A stretch of DNA of 64,000 nucleotides from Syntrophotaleaceae bacterium (GCA_041390365.1 JAWKQB010000002.1:686001-750000); one strand, 5' to 3'; shown: positions 44,410 to 53,730, counted from the stretch's first letter. Program-made: numbers and translations. The notes: generated from the sequence alone by a model not told the origin.

Positions 44410-44867
44410 AAGTTCGCATTCAGGTTCTGCACGGCCCCAACCTGAACCTGCTCGGCACCCGCGAACCGGAAATCTACGGCCGCGAAACCCTGGCCGATAT
44501 CGATGCCGCGCTTCACATCCTGGCCTCCATGTTCCAGGTGGAGCTCAACATTCTGCAGTCCAATCACGAGGGCGTGCTGATCGACAGGATCCATGCCGCA
44601 CGACAGGAAGGGGTGGCCGGGCTCCTGATCAACCCCGGCGGATTCACCCATACCAGCGTCGCCTTGAGGGACGCCCTGGCCGCGGTGGCCTTGCCCGTGG
44701 TCGAAGTTCACCTGTCCAACATCTTCACCCGCGAGGCCTTCCGCCACCACTCCTACATTACCCCCATCGCCCTGGGACAGATCTGCGGTTTTGGTGCCGC
44801 AGGCTATCTTCTGGCCCTCAGGGGCCTCTGTGCTCACCTGGGAATCATGGAATCAGGTTGTAGCTGA
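44406..44867 (+). CDS. aroQ: Type II 3-dehydroquinate dehydratase
   Basis: A 153-residue dodecameric enzyme that dehydrates 3-dehydroquinate. HGPNLNLLGTREPEIYG (catalytic Tyr in the flexible loop), QSNHEGVLIDRIH, INPGGFTHTSVALRDAL and VEVHLSNIFTREAFRHHSYI are all present. ATG 44406 overlaps the previous stop; GTG 44391 is an alternative. Confidence 0.96.
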   Translation: MKVRIQVLHGPNLNLLGTREPEIYGRETLADIDAALHILASMFQVELNILQSNHEGVLIDRIHAARQEGVAGLLINPGGFTHTSVALRDALAAVALPVVEVHLSNIFTREAFRHHSYITPIALGQICGFGAAGYLLALRGLCAHLGIMESGCS

Positions 44868-44877
44868 AACCGGCTTT

Positions 44878-45954
44878 ATGGTAAAAGACAGAGCCCAGAA
44901 ATTATCCGGCCTTCTTGATGAACACTCTCTGGACGGCATCCTCATCACTCATCGCCCGAATCTACGCTACCTCTGCGGGTTTTCCGGCACCGATGGCGCC
45001 CTTCTGGTCGGTCGCGGCGAAACGGTTTTTCTGACCGATTCCCGGTATACCGAGCAGGCGCGGACAGAGGTCACTGCCGACCGCAGGGTTGAGTATTCGG
45101 CGAAGCTGGAAGGGATCGTGCGGCAGGCAAAAGAATCGGGCATGGGAAAAGTCGGCTTTGAGGCCGATACCCTGCCTTTCGCCACCGTTGAGAAGTTGCG
45201 TGAGGAAGGCGGCAAAGAGCTCGAATGGCATCCGCTCTCCAAGCCCCTGCACAAACTGCGCTGTCATAAGGATGCCTGCGAGATCGAGATTCTGGAGCAG
45301 GCCGCCGACCTGGCCGCCACAGCTTTCGAAGAGATTCTGCCGCTGATTCGTCCGGGCGCCGTGGAGCGGGATGTCGCGCTGGCTCTCGAATTCGCCATGA
45401 AACGCCGCGGCGCGGAGGAAAAATCCTTCGATTTCATCGTCGCTTCGGGAGAGCGGGGAGCGCTGCCCCATGGGGTGGCCTCCGATAAGCCGATCCGAGC
45501 CGGAGAGCTGGTGACCATCGATTTTGGCGCCCGCTGGCGAGGGTATCATTCGGATGAAACAATCACCCTGGCCGTCGGCCCGGTGGGCGGGGAACTACGG
45601 GACATTTACGGGATTGTGCTGGAAGCCCATGACAGGGCGATGCACCAGGTTCGTCCCGGAATCCCTTTGAAAGAACTCGACCGGATTGCGCGGGAGTTCA
45701 TAGCCAGTCAGGGCTACGGACAGTATTTCGGCCACGGCCTCGGCCACGGGGTCGGCCTCGAAGTTCATGAAAGTCCCACGGTCTCAACCCGTTCCGAAGA
45801 CGTGGCCGAGGCAGGCATGGTCATCACCATCGAACCCGGCATCTATATCCCCGGACGCGGTGGCGTCCGCATCGAGGACACGGTGCTGATCACAGAAAAT
45901 GGTTTCAGGAAGATTACGCGGCTGGCAAAGGATTTTCTCACCGTTCCCGGGTAA
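44878..45954 (+). CDS. pepQ: Xaa-Pro aminopeptidase/dipeptidase (M24B)
   Basis: A 358-residue metallopeptidase with a creatinase-like N-domain (about 1-125) and pita-bread catalytic domain. Metal ligands lie in DFGARWRGYHSDET (two Asp), HGLGHGVGLEVHESP (His), TIEPGIYIPG (Glu) and RIEDTVL (Glu). It frees residues N-terminal to proline. ATG 44878 is 8 bases after the aroQ stop without a clear ribosome site. In relatives an efp gene often follows; here accB follows directly. Confidence 0.93.
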   Translation: MVKDRAQKLSGLLDEHSLDGILITHRPNLRYLCGFSGTDGALLVGRGETVFLTDSRYTEQARTEVTADRRVEYSAKLEGIVRQAKESGMGKVGFEADTLPFATVEKLREEGGKELEWHPLSKPLHKLRCHKDACEIEILEQAADLAATAFEEILPLIRPGAVERDVALALEFAMKRRGAEEKSFDFIVASGERGALPHGVASDKPIRAGELVTIDFGARWRGYHSDETITLAVGPVGGELRDIYGIVLEAHDRAMHQVRPGIPLKELDRIAREFIASQGYGQYFGHGLGHGVGLEVHESPTVSTRSEDVAEAGMVITIEPGIYIPGRGGVRIEDTVLITENGFRKITRLAKDFLTVPG

Positions 45955-46029
45955 AATCTTTTAGCGGTTTTCGGCAATGGCGCATCCTGGCCCAAGTAAC
46001 CTTCACATGACACAAGGAGTGGATACCTG

Positions 46030-46515
<486 letters not shown>

Positions 46516-46518
46516 AAA

Positions 46519-46646
46519 GGCGGTTGCTAGTGACTGGTTGCTAGTTGCTAGTGAAGGGCTAAGGGCTGATTGCCGGTTAAATTTTAATAGTTGTTGGTCG
46601 GCCTGGTCAGATTTTGCCAGCCACCAGCCACCAGCTACCAGCAACG
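46519..46646. repeat. Heptamer repeat between accB and accC
   Basis: Left arm 46521-46554 (GGTTGCTAGTGACTGGTTGC and more) and right arm 46617-46646 (CCAGCCACCAGCCACCAGCT and more) are mostly complementary and enclose about 60 bases. It begins within 10 bases of the accB stop. Largest member of the family here. Confidence 0.8.
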
Positions 46647-46664
46647 ATTTTGGAGATTGACTTC

Positions 46665-48002
46665 ATGTTTCACAAGATTCTGATTGCCAATCGGGGCGAA
46701 ATCGCCTTGCGTGTCATTCGTGCCTGCAAGGAGCTGGGCATCAAGACCGTCGCCGTCCATTCCGATGTCGACAGTGAATCCCTGCACGTCAAGCTGGCCG
46801 ACGAGAGCATCTGTATCGGTCCGGCGGCTAGCGGCAAGAGTTATCTCAATATCCGCGCCATCATCAGTGCAGCCGAGGTCACCGACGCCGATGCCATCCA
46901 TCCCGGTTACGGGTTTCTGGCCGAAAATGCCGAGTTCGCCGAAATCTGCGGGAACTGCGGCATCACGTTCATCGGGCCTTCTCCTGAAAACATGCGCCTG
47001 ATGGGCGACAAGATCAGTGCGCGTCAGACCGTCACCAAGGCCGGAGTTCCCATTCTGCCCGGAACCACCGAAGGGGTGCACAGCATCGACCAGGCGAAGA
47101 AAATCGCCGCAGAAATCGGCTATCCGGTCATCATCAAGGCCACCGCCGGCGGCGGCGGTCGCGGCATGAAAGTGGTCCACTCCCCGGCGTCCCTGCCCAA
47201 TGCCTTTGCTGCCGCGCGTTCCGAAGCCCAGGCGGGTTTCGGCAATCCGGACGTCTACATCGAGAAATACTGCGTGAACCCCCGGCATGTCGAGGTGCAG
47301 ATCCTGGCCGACAAGCACGGCAACGTCATCCACCTCGGGGAAAGAGACTGTTCCATCCAGCGGCGCCATCAGAAACTGCTGGAAGAGGCACCCTGCCCGG
47401 TACTCAGCCCCCAACTGCGGAAAAAGATGGGGGATTGCGCCGTCGCCGCAGCCAAGGCGGTCAACTATTCCAGCGTCGGCACCATGGAATTTCTGCTCGA
47501 CGCCGATCACAACTTCTATTTCATGGAGATGAACACCCGCGTCCAGGTTGAACACCCTGTTACCGAAATGGTCACCGGCGTGGATATCATCCGCGAACAG
47601 ATTCGTTCCGCCGCCGGGCTGCCCCTGCGCTACAAGCAGTCCGACATAAAGATCTCGGGCCATGCCATCGAATGCCGCATCAACGCCGAACACCCCTTCA
47701 AGTTCACCCCTTCGCCCGGCCGCATCGAGGGGTACCATCCCCCGGGAGGTCTTGGCGTGCGTGTGGACAGCGCTGTTTACGACAAGTATACGGTCCTGCC
47801 CCATTACGATTCGATGGTGGCCAAGCTGATCGTGCACGCCGAAAACCGGGAAGAGGCGATCAAACGCATGGCCCGCTCCCTGGACGAATACATTATCGGC
47901 GGCATCCGCACCACCATCATGCTGCATCAGAGAATCATGAACAACAAGGAGTTCCAGGAAGGCAACGTCGATACCGGCTTCATGGAAAACCTGGTTCTTT
48001 GA
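46665..48002 (+). CDS. accC: Acetyl-CoA carboxylase, biotin carboxylase subunit
   Basis: A 445-residue ATP-grasp enzyme that carboxylates biotin on AccB. ANRGEIALRVIRA (start), KATAGGGGRGMKVV (Gly-rich ATP loop, about 158-171), ERDCSIQRRHQKLLEEAP and MEMNTRVQVEHPVTEM (metal/biotin site) are present. ATG 46665 follows TGGAGA; the open frame back to 46614 runs through repeat DNA. Last gene of the aro/acc operon, followed by a terminator. Confidence 0.97.
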   Translation: MFHKILIANRGEIALRVIRACKELGIKTVAVHSDVDSESLHVKLADESICIGPAASGKSYLNIRAIISAAEVTDADAIHPGYGFLAENAEFAEICGNCGITFIGPSPENMRLMGDKISARQTVTKAGVPILPGTTEGVHSIDQAKKIAAEIGYPVIIKATAGGGGRGMKVVHSPASLPNAFAAARSEAQAGFGNPDVYIEKYCVNPRHVEVQILADKHGNVIHLGERDCSIQRRHQKLLEEAPCPVLSPQLRKKMGDCAVAAAKAVNYSSVGTMEFLLDADHNFYFMEMNTRVQVEHPVTEMVTGVDIIREQIRSAAGLPLRYKQSDIKISGHAIECRINAEHPFKFTPSPGRIEGYHPPGGLGVRVDSAVYDKYTVLPHYDSMVAKLIVHAENREEAIKRMARSLDEYIIGGIRTTIMLHQRIMNNKEFQEGNVDTGFMENLVL

Positions 48003-48053
48003 CCTGACTTTGCCAACTGTAATCCGGAAACGGAACATAGAGGAAAAACCAAT

Positions 48054-48089
48054 ACGGGATTGGGGAACGCAGACCCGGTCCCGTTTTTT
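48054..48089 (+). terminator. Rho-independent terminator after accC
   Basis: ACGGGATTGGG pairs with CCCGGTCCCGT (two G-U pairs) around GAACGCAGA, followed by TTTTTT. Confidence 0.88.
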
Positions 48090-48192
48090 ATCAAACCCTG
48101 ATTAACAGGGCAGAATCCAAAAGCATGTACCAAAGAGGCCACAGAGGCTGTTTGGTGAGGTTCTTTAGAGGTTCGCATGGGGAGTTGTTGCC

Positions 48193-49716
48193 TTGTTGGA
48201 TAAATTCCTGCTGGTCATATTCCTTATCCTTCTTGCCTGGCCTGCAATGGCAGAGGAACATCGGCTCCCTGCCCAAAAATCGGATCCTTTTCCGCTGACC
48301 CTGCATCAGGCCGTGCGCATCGCCCTGGAAAACAATCTCAATCTGAAGGCCGAGGAGCTTGACACCAGGGCAAGCCAGGCTCTGGTGCAACGGGGCTACG
48401 GCCTATACGATCCCCGCCTGTTGTTCGATCTGGCCATTGGCGAACGCCAGGAACGGCTCAATGAGGTGTTTTTCGGCTCCGATGTAAGCCAAAAATACAG
48501 GCTTTTCAATATCTCTTTGTCACAGAATCTGCCCACCGGGGCGCAAATGGATCTTTCCTTTCAAAACCTTCGATCCGATCAGGATCCCGCTCCGGGAATC
48601 AATCCCGCCTATAGCAGTCTGGTACGGCTCAGTCTGGTACAGCCCCTTCTGCAGGGATTCGGTTCCACCGTGACCGAACAGGAGATCCTGTTCGCCGTCA
48701 AGGATCGGGAAGTGTCGGTCAACAACCTGCGGGAGCAGGCCCTGCAGCTGCTCGCACAGGTTCGCGACACCTATTTCGAAGCCCTCCGGCTGCGGGAAAA
48801 CCTGGATTACAGGGAAACCTCAGTGGATCTTGCGGCCCGGATCCTGGCCGAAACCCGGGCCAGGGTCGAAGCCGGTGCGCTGCCGCCGGTCGATATCCTG
48901 GAAGCGGAAGTCGGCCTTAAACAGCGTCAGCGGGACAGGCTGGATGCCGAACGGGCTCTGCTCGACAGCCTTGACCGTTTGGCCGTTCTGCTTGGAATCC
49001 CGGGTCCTGTCGCCCTTGCCCAGCCGGCCCTGGAGCAGCCGGACATTGTGGTCGATCAGGACCGTGCCTTCCTTACGGCTCTGGTCAAGCGTCCGGATCT
49101 TCAGGCCCGCCTCCGACAGATTGAAAAACTCGAACTGGAAAGCCGCATCCGGCGTAACGATCTGTTGCCGGAACTCGACCTTGCGGCCAGCTACGGCCAC
49201 TCAGGACTCGGATCGAGCTACGGTCGCGACCTCGAGGATATCGGCAGTGGCGATTTTCCGAGCTGGGAGCTCGGTCTGCTCCTCTCCTATCCCCTGGGAA
49301 ACCGGGAGGCCCGGTACGATTACAAACGGATTCAGTTTCTGCTGAAGGGTGAAAGGGCCCGGGTCCAGCAGTTCAAACACGAAATCCTGCAGGAAATACG
49401 AGCCGCCATCCGTCAGATCGAGGTGACGGCTGAACTGATTGATGTGAGTGCCAGCGGGCTGGAATTTGCGAAAGAAAAGCTGAGGATTCTGCTCAAAAGG
49501 CAGGAAGTCGGACTGGCCACCACCAGGGATGTGCTGGAAGGGGAGGAGGACCTGGCCGAAGCAAAGACTGACCTCACAGCGGCCAGGGCCAATTACAACA
49601 AAGCCATCACCCTCTATTATCAGGTAACCGGACTCCTGCTGGAGGAAGCCGGAGTGCGCTTCGCCGGAAATTTCGAGGATGAATCCCGGTCAATGCTGCA
49701 GCTGGGTATGCCATGA
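48193..49716 (+). CDS. TolC-family outer membrane efflux protein
   Basis: A 507-residue outer-membrane channel. Signal peptide (about 1-21, LLVIFLILLAWPAMA) and two OEP domains (about 35-240 and 265-480) with LTLHQAVRIALENNLNLKAEE and the second-half VGLATTRDVLEGEEDLAEAK. The TTG at 48193 is 8 bases after GGGGAG. No inner-membrane pump or adaptor gene is adjacent, so it may serve pumps elsewhere. It overlaps mqnA by 4 bases, an unrelated cytosolic enzyme. Confidence 0.88.
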   Translation: MLDKFLLVIFLILLAWPAMAEEHRLPAQKSDPFPLTLHQAVRIALENNLNLKAEELDTRASQALVQRGYGLYDPRLLFDLAIGERQERLNEVFFGSDVSQKYRLFNISLSQNLPTGAQMDLSFQNLRSDQDPAPGINPAYSSLVRLSLVQPLLQGFGSTVTEQEILFAVKDREVSVNNLREQALQLLAQVRDTYFEALRLRENLDYRETSVDLAARILAETRARVEAGALPPVDILEAEVGLKQRQRDRLDAERALLDSLDRLAVLLGIPGPVALAQPALEQPDIVVDQDRAFLTALVKRPDLQARLRQIEKLELESRIRRNDLLPELDLAASYGHSGLGSSYGRDLEDIGSGDFPSWELGLLLSYPLGNREARYDYKRIQFLLKGERARVQQFKHEILQEIRAAIRQIEVTAELIDVSASGLEFAKEKLRILLKRQEVGLATTRDVLEGEEDLAEAKTDLTAARANYNKAITLYYQVTGLLLEEAGVRFAGNFEDESRSMLQLGMP

Positions 49717-50546
49717 CCCTGCGGGTCGGTCACATCGCCTACGCCAACTGCATCCCCTTTTTTCACCATCTCGCCGCCAGCGGGTTCTCCGGCCGGATCG
49801 TTTCAGGGGTACCGAGCGAGCTCAATCGCCTGCTGGCAATCGGAGAACTCGATATCAGTCCTTCTTCCTCCTTCGAATACGGCCGCAACTGGTCGGAGTA
49901 TTGCCTGTTCCCCGATCTGTCCATCAGTTCCATCGGCGCCGTCAGAAGCGTGCTGCTGTTCAGCCATGTCCCCCTGAAAAGATTGGCGGAAAAGCCCATT
50001 GCCATGACCGGCGAATCGGCGACTTCCGTCAACCTGCTGCGCATCCTGCTGCAGGAGTTCCTGGGCTTTCATGATGAAGTGTCTTTACAAACCCAAGTCT
50101 CGGTCGAAGAAAGCATTGCCGCCGGCGACAATGGACTTCTGATCGGCGACCGCGCCCTGAGGGCCTCGCTGTCTCCCATTGCTCCCTACGTTTTCGATCT
50201 GGGGGAATTGTGGAAGGATTTTACCGGCCTTCCCTTCGTCTTTGCCCTCTGGATCATAGGCATCCGGGCCTCCGAAACCAAAAACCGTGCCTTGGCGATT
50301 CTGCAGAAGCAACTGCGGGCCAGCCTCGAACGAACCCTGTGCGATCCGGCAAGGACTGCATCCGAAGTTTCGGGATACAACTGGTTCGGGGAAAGAAACC
50401 TGGCCGAATACTGGCGTGCCGTTTCCTATGACTTCTCGCCCGCCCACAGAGAAGGCCTGGAGCTTTTTTTCCGTCTGGCGGAAAAACATCGGTTGCTGCC
50501 CGGCAAGCCCGAATTGCGTTTTTTTGAAGAAGCTGAAATCATCTGA
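49713..50546 (+). CDS. mqnA: Chorismate dehydratase (futalosine pathway)
   Basis: A 277-residue periplasmic-binding-protein fold enzyme that dehydrates chorismate to 3-enolpyruvoylbenzoate, the first step of futalosine-dependent menaquinone synthesis. VGHIAYANCIPFF, DISPSSSFEYGRN, ALLLF-like VRSVLLFSHVPL, TGESATSVNLLRILL and FTGLPFVFALWI are family motifs. It links the aro genes to the respiratory quinone pool of an anaerobe. Confidence 0.93.
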   Translation: MTLRVGHIAYANCIPFFHHLAASGFSGRIVSGVPSELNRLLAIGELDISPSSSFEYGRNWSEYCLFPDLSISSIGAVRSVLLFSHVPLKRLAEKPIAMTGESATSVNLLRILLQEFLGFHDEVSLQTQVSVEESIAAGDNGLLIGDRALRASLSPIAPYVFDLGELWKDFTGLPFVFALWIIGIRASETKNRALAILQKQLRASLERTLCDPARTASEVSGYNWFGERNLAEYWRAVSYDFSPAHREGLELFFRLAEKHRLLPGKPELRFFEEAEII

Positions 50547-50559
50547 TCATGCTTTTGCG

Positions 50560-50588
50560 TTGACGGTCACTCTCCAATCAACTAGTAT
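50560..50588 (+). promoter_or_regulatory. Promoter of tRNA-Leu
   Basis: TTGACG (50560-50565) and TAGTAT (50583-50588) with 17 bases between; start expected about 16 bases before the tRNA. Confidence 0.7.
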
Positions 50589-50610
50589 TGTTCACCATTT
50601 CAAATAACAG

Positions 50611-50697
50611 GCCCGGGTGGCGGAACTGGCAGACGCAAGGGACTTAAAATCCCTCGGCCGCAAGGCTGTACGGGTTCGATTCCCGTCCCGGGCACCA
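50611..50697 (+). tRNA. tRNA-Leu (UAA anticodon)
   Basis: Acceptor stem GCCCGGG/CCCGGGC, D-loop GGCGGAACTGGCAGACGC, anticodon TAA at 50645-50647 in loop CTTAAAA, a long class II variable arm (CGGCCGCAAGGCTGT), T-arm CGGGTTCGATTCCCG, discriminator A and encoded CCA. Confidence 0.98.
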
Positions 50698-50705
50698 CAA
50701 ATAGA

Positions 50706-50750
50706 AAGGGATTTCAGTGATTGATTCAAGTCATGAAGTCCCTTTTTCTT
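50706..50750 (+). terminator. Terminator after tRNA-Leu
   Basis: AAAGGGATTTCA pairs with TGAAGTCCCTTT (one G-U) and is followed by TTTTTC-type run. Confidence 0.75.
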
Positions 50751-50802
50751 CAGGTACTTACAAAATATTTTTCTCAAATCGAATTGTGGCGAGGGGTAAA
50801 CA

Positions 50803-50834
50803 GGCACCACAGATTGGTGCCCTATTGTTTTTTC
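50803..50834 (+). terminator. Second hairpin with T-run, overlapping toxin gene end
   Basis: GGCACCA-CAGAT-TGGTGCC followed by CTATTGTTTTTTC. It repeats GGCACCACA from the tRNA 3' end (50691-50699 and 50803-50811) and touches the stop codon of the minus-strand toxin gene. Confidence 0.6.
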
Positions 50835-51283
50835 AGTAACCTCCGATCGACCTGGTAGGGATCAATAGCGACAATTTTTATGGTGCCGGCCTGCGGGTGT
50901 CTGGGGTTTATGATGAGGTTGTTTTCCTGGGGAAGGATCGCAGAGGGGACCAGGAGCCCCAGGGAGGTTTCGTTTTTTGCCCAGGCGTCGCCGATTTCGT
51001 TGACTTCAGCCGAGGCGGGGTAGGTGGCCCAGTTCTTAGGGAGCTGCCTTGGGTCTAACGTCTCGATAAATTCATCCGGTATTTCCATTGTGACCATAAC
51101 CAGGTTCTCCGGAAACACGTCCATGCTCATGTGGACCAAGGTTTCCAATACCGCCAAGGAGGCTGCTGCCGCGGTGTAGATCATCGGAACCCCCTTCGAG
51201 TTCCAACGCCCACCAAACAGACGGGCACCCTCCCCGCTGAGGTCCTTGGCTCGGGGGGAGGGAACAACACGGAATGCTTTCAT
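50822..51283 (-). CDS. RES-domain toxin
   Basis: A 153-residue RES family toxin (COG5654). GEGARLFGGRWNSKG gives the conserved Arg, IYTAAAASLAVLETLVHM the conserved Glu, and LLVPSAILPQENNLIINP the conserved Ser. Characterised members deplete or ADP-ribosylate using NAD+. It starts in ATGA overlap with the antitoxin stop, so the antitoxin is made first. Located just downstream of tRNA-Leu. Confidence 0.9.
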   Translation of the reverse strand: MKAFRVVPSPRAKDLSGEGARLFGGRWNSKGVPMIYTAAAASLAVLETLVHMSMDVFPENLVMVTMEIPDEFIETLDPRQLPKNWATYPASAEVNEIGDAWAKNETSLGLLVPSAILPQENNLIINPRHPQAGTIKIVAIDPYQVDRRLLKKQ

Positions 51284-51711
51284 CAGGCGTAGACTCCGTA
51301 TTCGATGCGGCCCAGCTCGTCTTCAATCATCCGGACCCCGGAAAAGGTGTCCATCATTTCAATCGGGGCGTTGCCACCAAGAGCTACGCAAGGCTCTTTC
51401 AGCCATTTGACAGCTTTTTCTCGGCTCCCGAAGACCTCTTCCGCTCGGATCAGGATTTTGGCCACCTGGACCACATGGTCGGACAGGTCTTGAGGCAGGG
51501 CCCTGTGTTCTTTCTCGTATCGCTGAAGGGTACGATGAGAAACCGGGAGAATGTGCTCCAACGCGGAAATCGGGACGTTCAAGCAACTTGCCAGCGCAGC
51601 AATGGCCTTGGCCGGCAGCCCTTTCCGTATGGTTTCCACCAAAACCAGTGGATTGTCAAAACTATTGTGGATGCCAAGGGTTTCCCCGAGAGCGAGACTT
51701 TTCACGGCCAT
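51283..51711 (-). CDS. Xre/MbcA/ParS-type antitoxin
   Basis: A 142-residue antitoxin with a helix-turn-helix N-part (about 40-75, ISALEHILPVSHRTLQRYE) and a DUF2384 toxin-binding C-part (about 85-142, EVFGSREKAVKWLKEPCVAL, then GNAPIEMMDT). It should neutralise the RES toxin and repress the operon. ATG 51711 follows CGGAGG. TTGTCA boxes at 51743 and 51764, 21 bases apart, are candidate operators. Confidence 0.9.
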   Translation of the reverse strand: MAVKSLALGETLGIHNSFDNPLVLVETIRKGLPAKAIAALASCLNVPISALEHILPVSHRTLQRYEKEHRALPQDLSDHVVQVAKILIRAEEVFGSREKAVKWLKEPCVALGGNAPIEMMDTFSGVRMIEDELGRIEYGVYA

Positions 51712-51742
51712 CCTCCGGTAGGTTTTTATTATTATGCGTCAA

Positions 51743-51769
51743 TTGTCACCGAATGCGCGCCACTTGTCA
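51743..51769 (-). promoter_or_regulatory. Candidate promoter/operator of the toxin-antitoxin operon
   Basis: Two direct TTGTCA boxes (51743-51748 and 51764-51769), two helical turns apart; on the minus strand the first is also a TTGACA -35 hexamer, with GACAAT as a possible -10 box 17 bases on. Confidence 0.45.
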
Positions 51770-51837
51770 AGGGGATAGCTTCGCCGGCAGATGCTGCCGA
51801 GTTTTGCATGTTTTTGATCTCTGGACCAGTATGGCAA

Positions 51838-53343
51838 TCAAAATTTGGGGTGGCTGCAACTCCCGAGGGTGATATCCTTGGTGTCATCGAAGGTGCAGGT
51901 TGTGATCCTGTTGCGACCTTTGGCCTTGCTGGCATAAAGGGCCTGGTCCACCCGCTCCAAGAGACGTTTCCAATCGGTTTCGCATTGGTCGGCCAGATAT
52001 TCCAAAACCCCCACGCTGATGGTGATCTGAACCGTCTGGTTCCTGAAAACAAAGCGTTCATTCTCTATTGTCCGCCGCAATCTTTCAGCCAATGTCATGG
52101 CGCCTTGCTTTGAAGTTTCCGGTGACACCAGGAGGAATTCGTCTCCGCCGTAACGGAAGGCGAAATCAGTGCCTCTGACTAATTCCTTTACAACATAGGC
52201 AATGCGCTGCAGAACCAGGTCTCCGCTCAGATGGCCCCAGGTGTCGTTGATCTCCTTGAAGTGGTCGACGTCGAACATGATCAAAGACAATGGATACTGA
52301 TAGCGTTGACCTCGTTTCAATTCATTTTCAAGGATGTAAGCCATCCAGGTCCGGTTATAAAGCCCGGTCAAGCCATCAAGCCGGGCCCGCTCCAACTGGG
52401 CCTGGTTAACTAGCAGCCGGCGAATCAACGGTCCCGTGGCCAGTACGGTGACGATGACGATCAGTATCGTGGCGGTAGTGATGGCCGCAAAGAGGCTCAG
52501 CTTCTGACGATGAAGATCCCGGAAAAACAATCTCGTATCGACGACTGCATAAACAAGCCAATCACTCTCCGCTAGGGGGATCGACGAAAGTTCATAATGG
52601 TCGGTGGCCTTGCTGTTCTGCAAAAAAAGCTTCAAGGTTTCCCTGGCTTCCAAATGGGGGCAATCTGCAGGCCAATAAAGGATAGTTGCTTCTCGGGCGA
52701 TGGCCATATGGCTCGCGGGATTGCAGTTGGAAGACAAAATATTTTCCATCCGGACATCATCAAAGATCAGGACGTCGTAACCAACTCTGCCTGGTCCATC
52801 CAGAATGGGGGAGATATAGAGCAGGCGGCTATGCCCTTCGATTGCAACAGGACCTGCGACCTGGATGGATTGAGGGAAGCGGTTCCCGAAGAGGGTTTCC
52901 AGTTCCGCAGGCAATGCGAGGCCGGCCGAGTAGAGCCGCGTCCCATCCGGGCCAAAACGGGTGATGCCCGCAATTTCAGGGTGGGCAACCATGCCGTCGG
53001 CGAGTTTGTCCCGGCTAAAAGCGATCAATTCAGCCTGATCGATTTCCCCCTTGAGGAACTGGATCTGTTTATTGCGGATAGCGGTGCGACTCGCCATCTG
53101 ACGAGCGGTGTTGCGATGACTTTCCAGAATTTCATGGAGGAGCTTGTGGCCGCTTTCCAGATAAAACTGAATTTCCTTGGCATTGGCTGTTTCCAGCCGG
53201 CGAACCAGGGGACGGAAGCCGAAGACATAGGAGCAGAGAGCCAGCAGAAAGCAGCTCAGGGCGATAACTCCATAGATTTTATAAATGTCTTTTCGGTAAC
53301 CTTCCAAGGAATGCACCTTCCATTCGAATTCATGAAACCGCAA
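51838..53343 (-). CDS. Membrane diguanylate cyclase (GGDEF) with periplasmic sensor
   Basis: A 501-residue protein: membrane helix (about 23-45), periplasmic region with a Cache-like sensor (about 46-285), second helix (about 288-310), GGDEF domain (about 325-480). The active site RYGGDEF is intact at 399-403 and an inhibitory I-site RGTD lies 5 residues before it, so it should make c-di-GMP with product feedback. The frame opens at TTG 53343 without a ribosome site; TTG 53307, preceded by GGAAGG, is a credible shorter start. The last bases encode a short tail with no motif. Confidence 0.9.
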   Translation of the reverse strand: MRFHEFEWKVHSLEGYRKDIYKIYGVIALSCFLLALCSYVFGFRPLVRRLETANAKEIQFYLESGHKLLHEILESHRNTARQMASRTAIRNKQIQFLKGEIDQAELIAFSRDKLADGMVAHPEIAGITRFGPDGTRLYSAGLALPAELETLFGNRFPQSIQVAGPVAIEGHSRLLYISPILDGPGRVGYDVLIFDDVRMENILSSNCNPASHMAIAREATILYWPADCPHLEARETLKLFLQNSKATDHYELSSIPLAESDWLVYAVVDTRLFFRDLHRQKLSLFAAITTATILIVIVTVLATGPLIRRLLVNQAQLERARLDGLTGLYNRTWMAYILENELKRGQRYQYPLSLIMFDVDHFKEINDTWGHLSGDLVLQRIAYVVKELVRGTDFAFRYGGDEFLLVSPETSKQGAMTLAERLRRTIENERFVFRNQTVQITISVGVLEYLADQCETDWKRLLERVDQALYASKAKGRNRITTCTFDDTKDITLGSCSHPKF

Positions 53344-53730
53344 TTGGAATTTTTATGCCCAGAAAACCGGCAATTGAAGAATTTTGGGGGATGAATCGAA
53401 AATTTTTGATTTCATTGAAAGAAATAGTTGGAATGGGGGTTAATGCAGGGAAGGATCTTGTAGCCAATTGATATTGAACGGCCTCAAAATCTTTGATTGT
53501 CAAATTTTCTTTTTAAGTAGAAGCTTCCTGTCAAATGTTATAGGGATGCCTTTCGGCCGGCTAGGGACTTTTCGGTCCTGGACATGGTGAATTCATTGAG
53601 AGCCTGCGAGTGAAAACGCTAGGATCCTGCTGCCGCTGCGGAGACTTGTTCGAAAGGTACCAACATGGCAATTGATTTATCTGTTATGCAGCCCCGCGAC
53701 GGGTTTTCGCGGGGCTCTCGTTCACTGCTT
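53344..53730. other. Intergenic region with predicted hairpins upstream of the GGDEF gene
   Basis: About 390 bases without a gene. On the minus strand (leader of the GGDEF gene) two GAAA-capped stems occur, GGAC-CGAAAA-GTCC and GGCC-GAAA-GGC (53548-53577), and a longer stem AGCCCCGCGA/TCGCGGGGCT (53690-53716) follows the chemoreceptor stop. The c-di-GMP class I riboswitch core (GGCAAACC) is not present. Confidence 0.5.

Noticed and set aside
53480..53660. c-di-GMP class I riboswitch upstream of the GGDEF gene
   Set aside because: I looked for the GGCAAACC and ACGCAAAGCC cores on both strands and did not find them; only generic stems remain.
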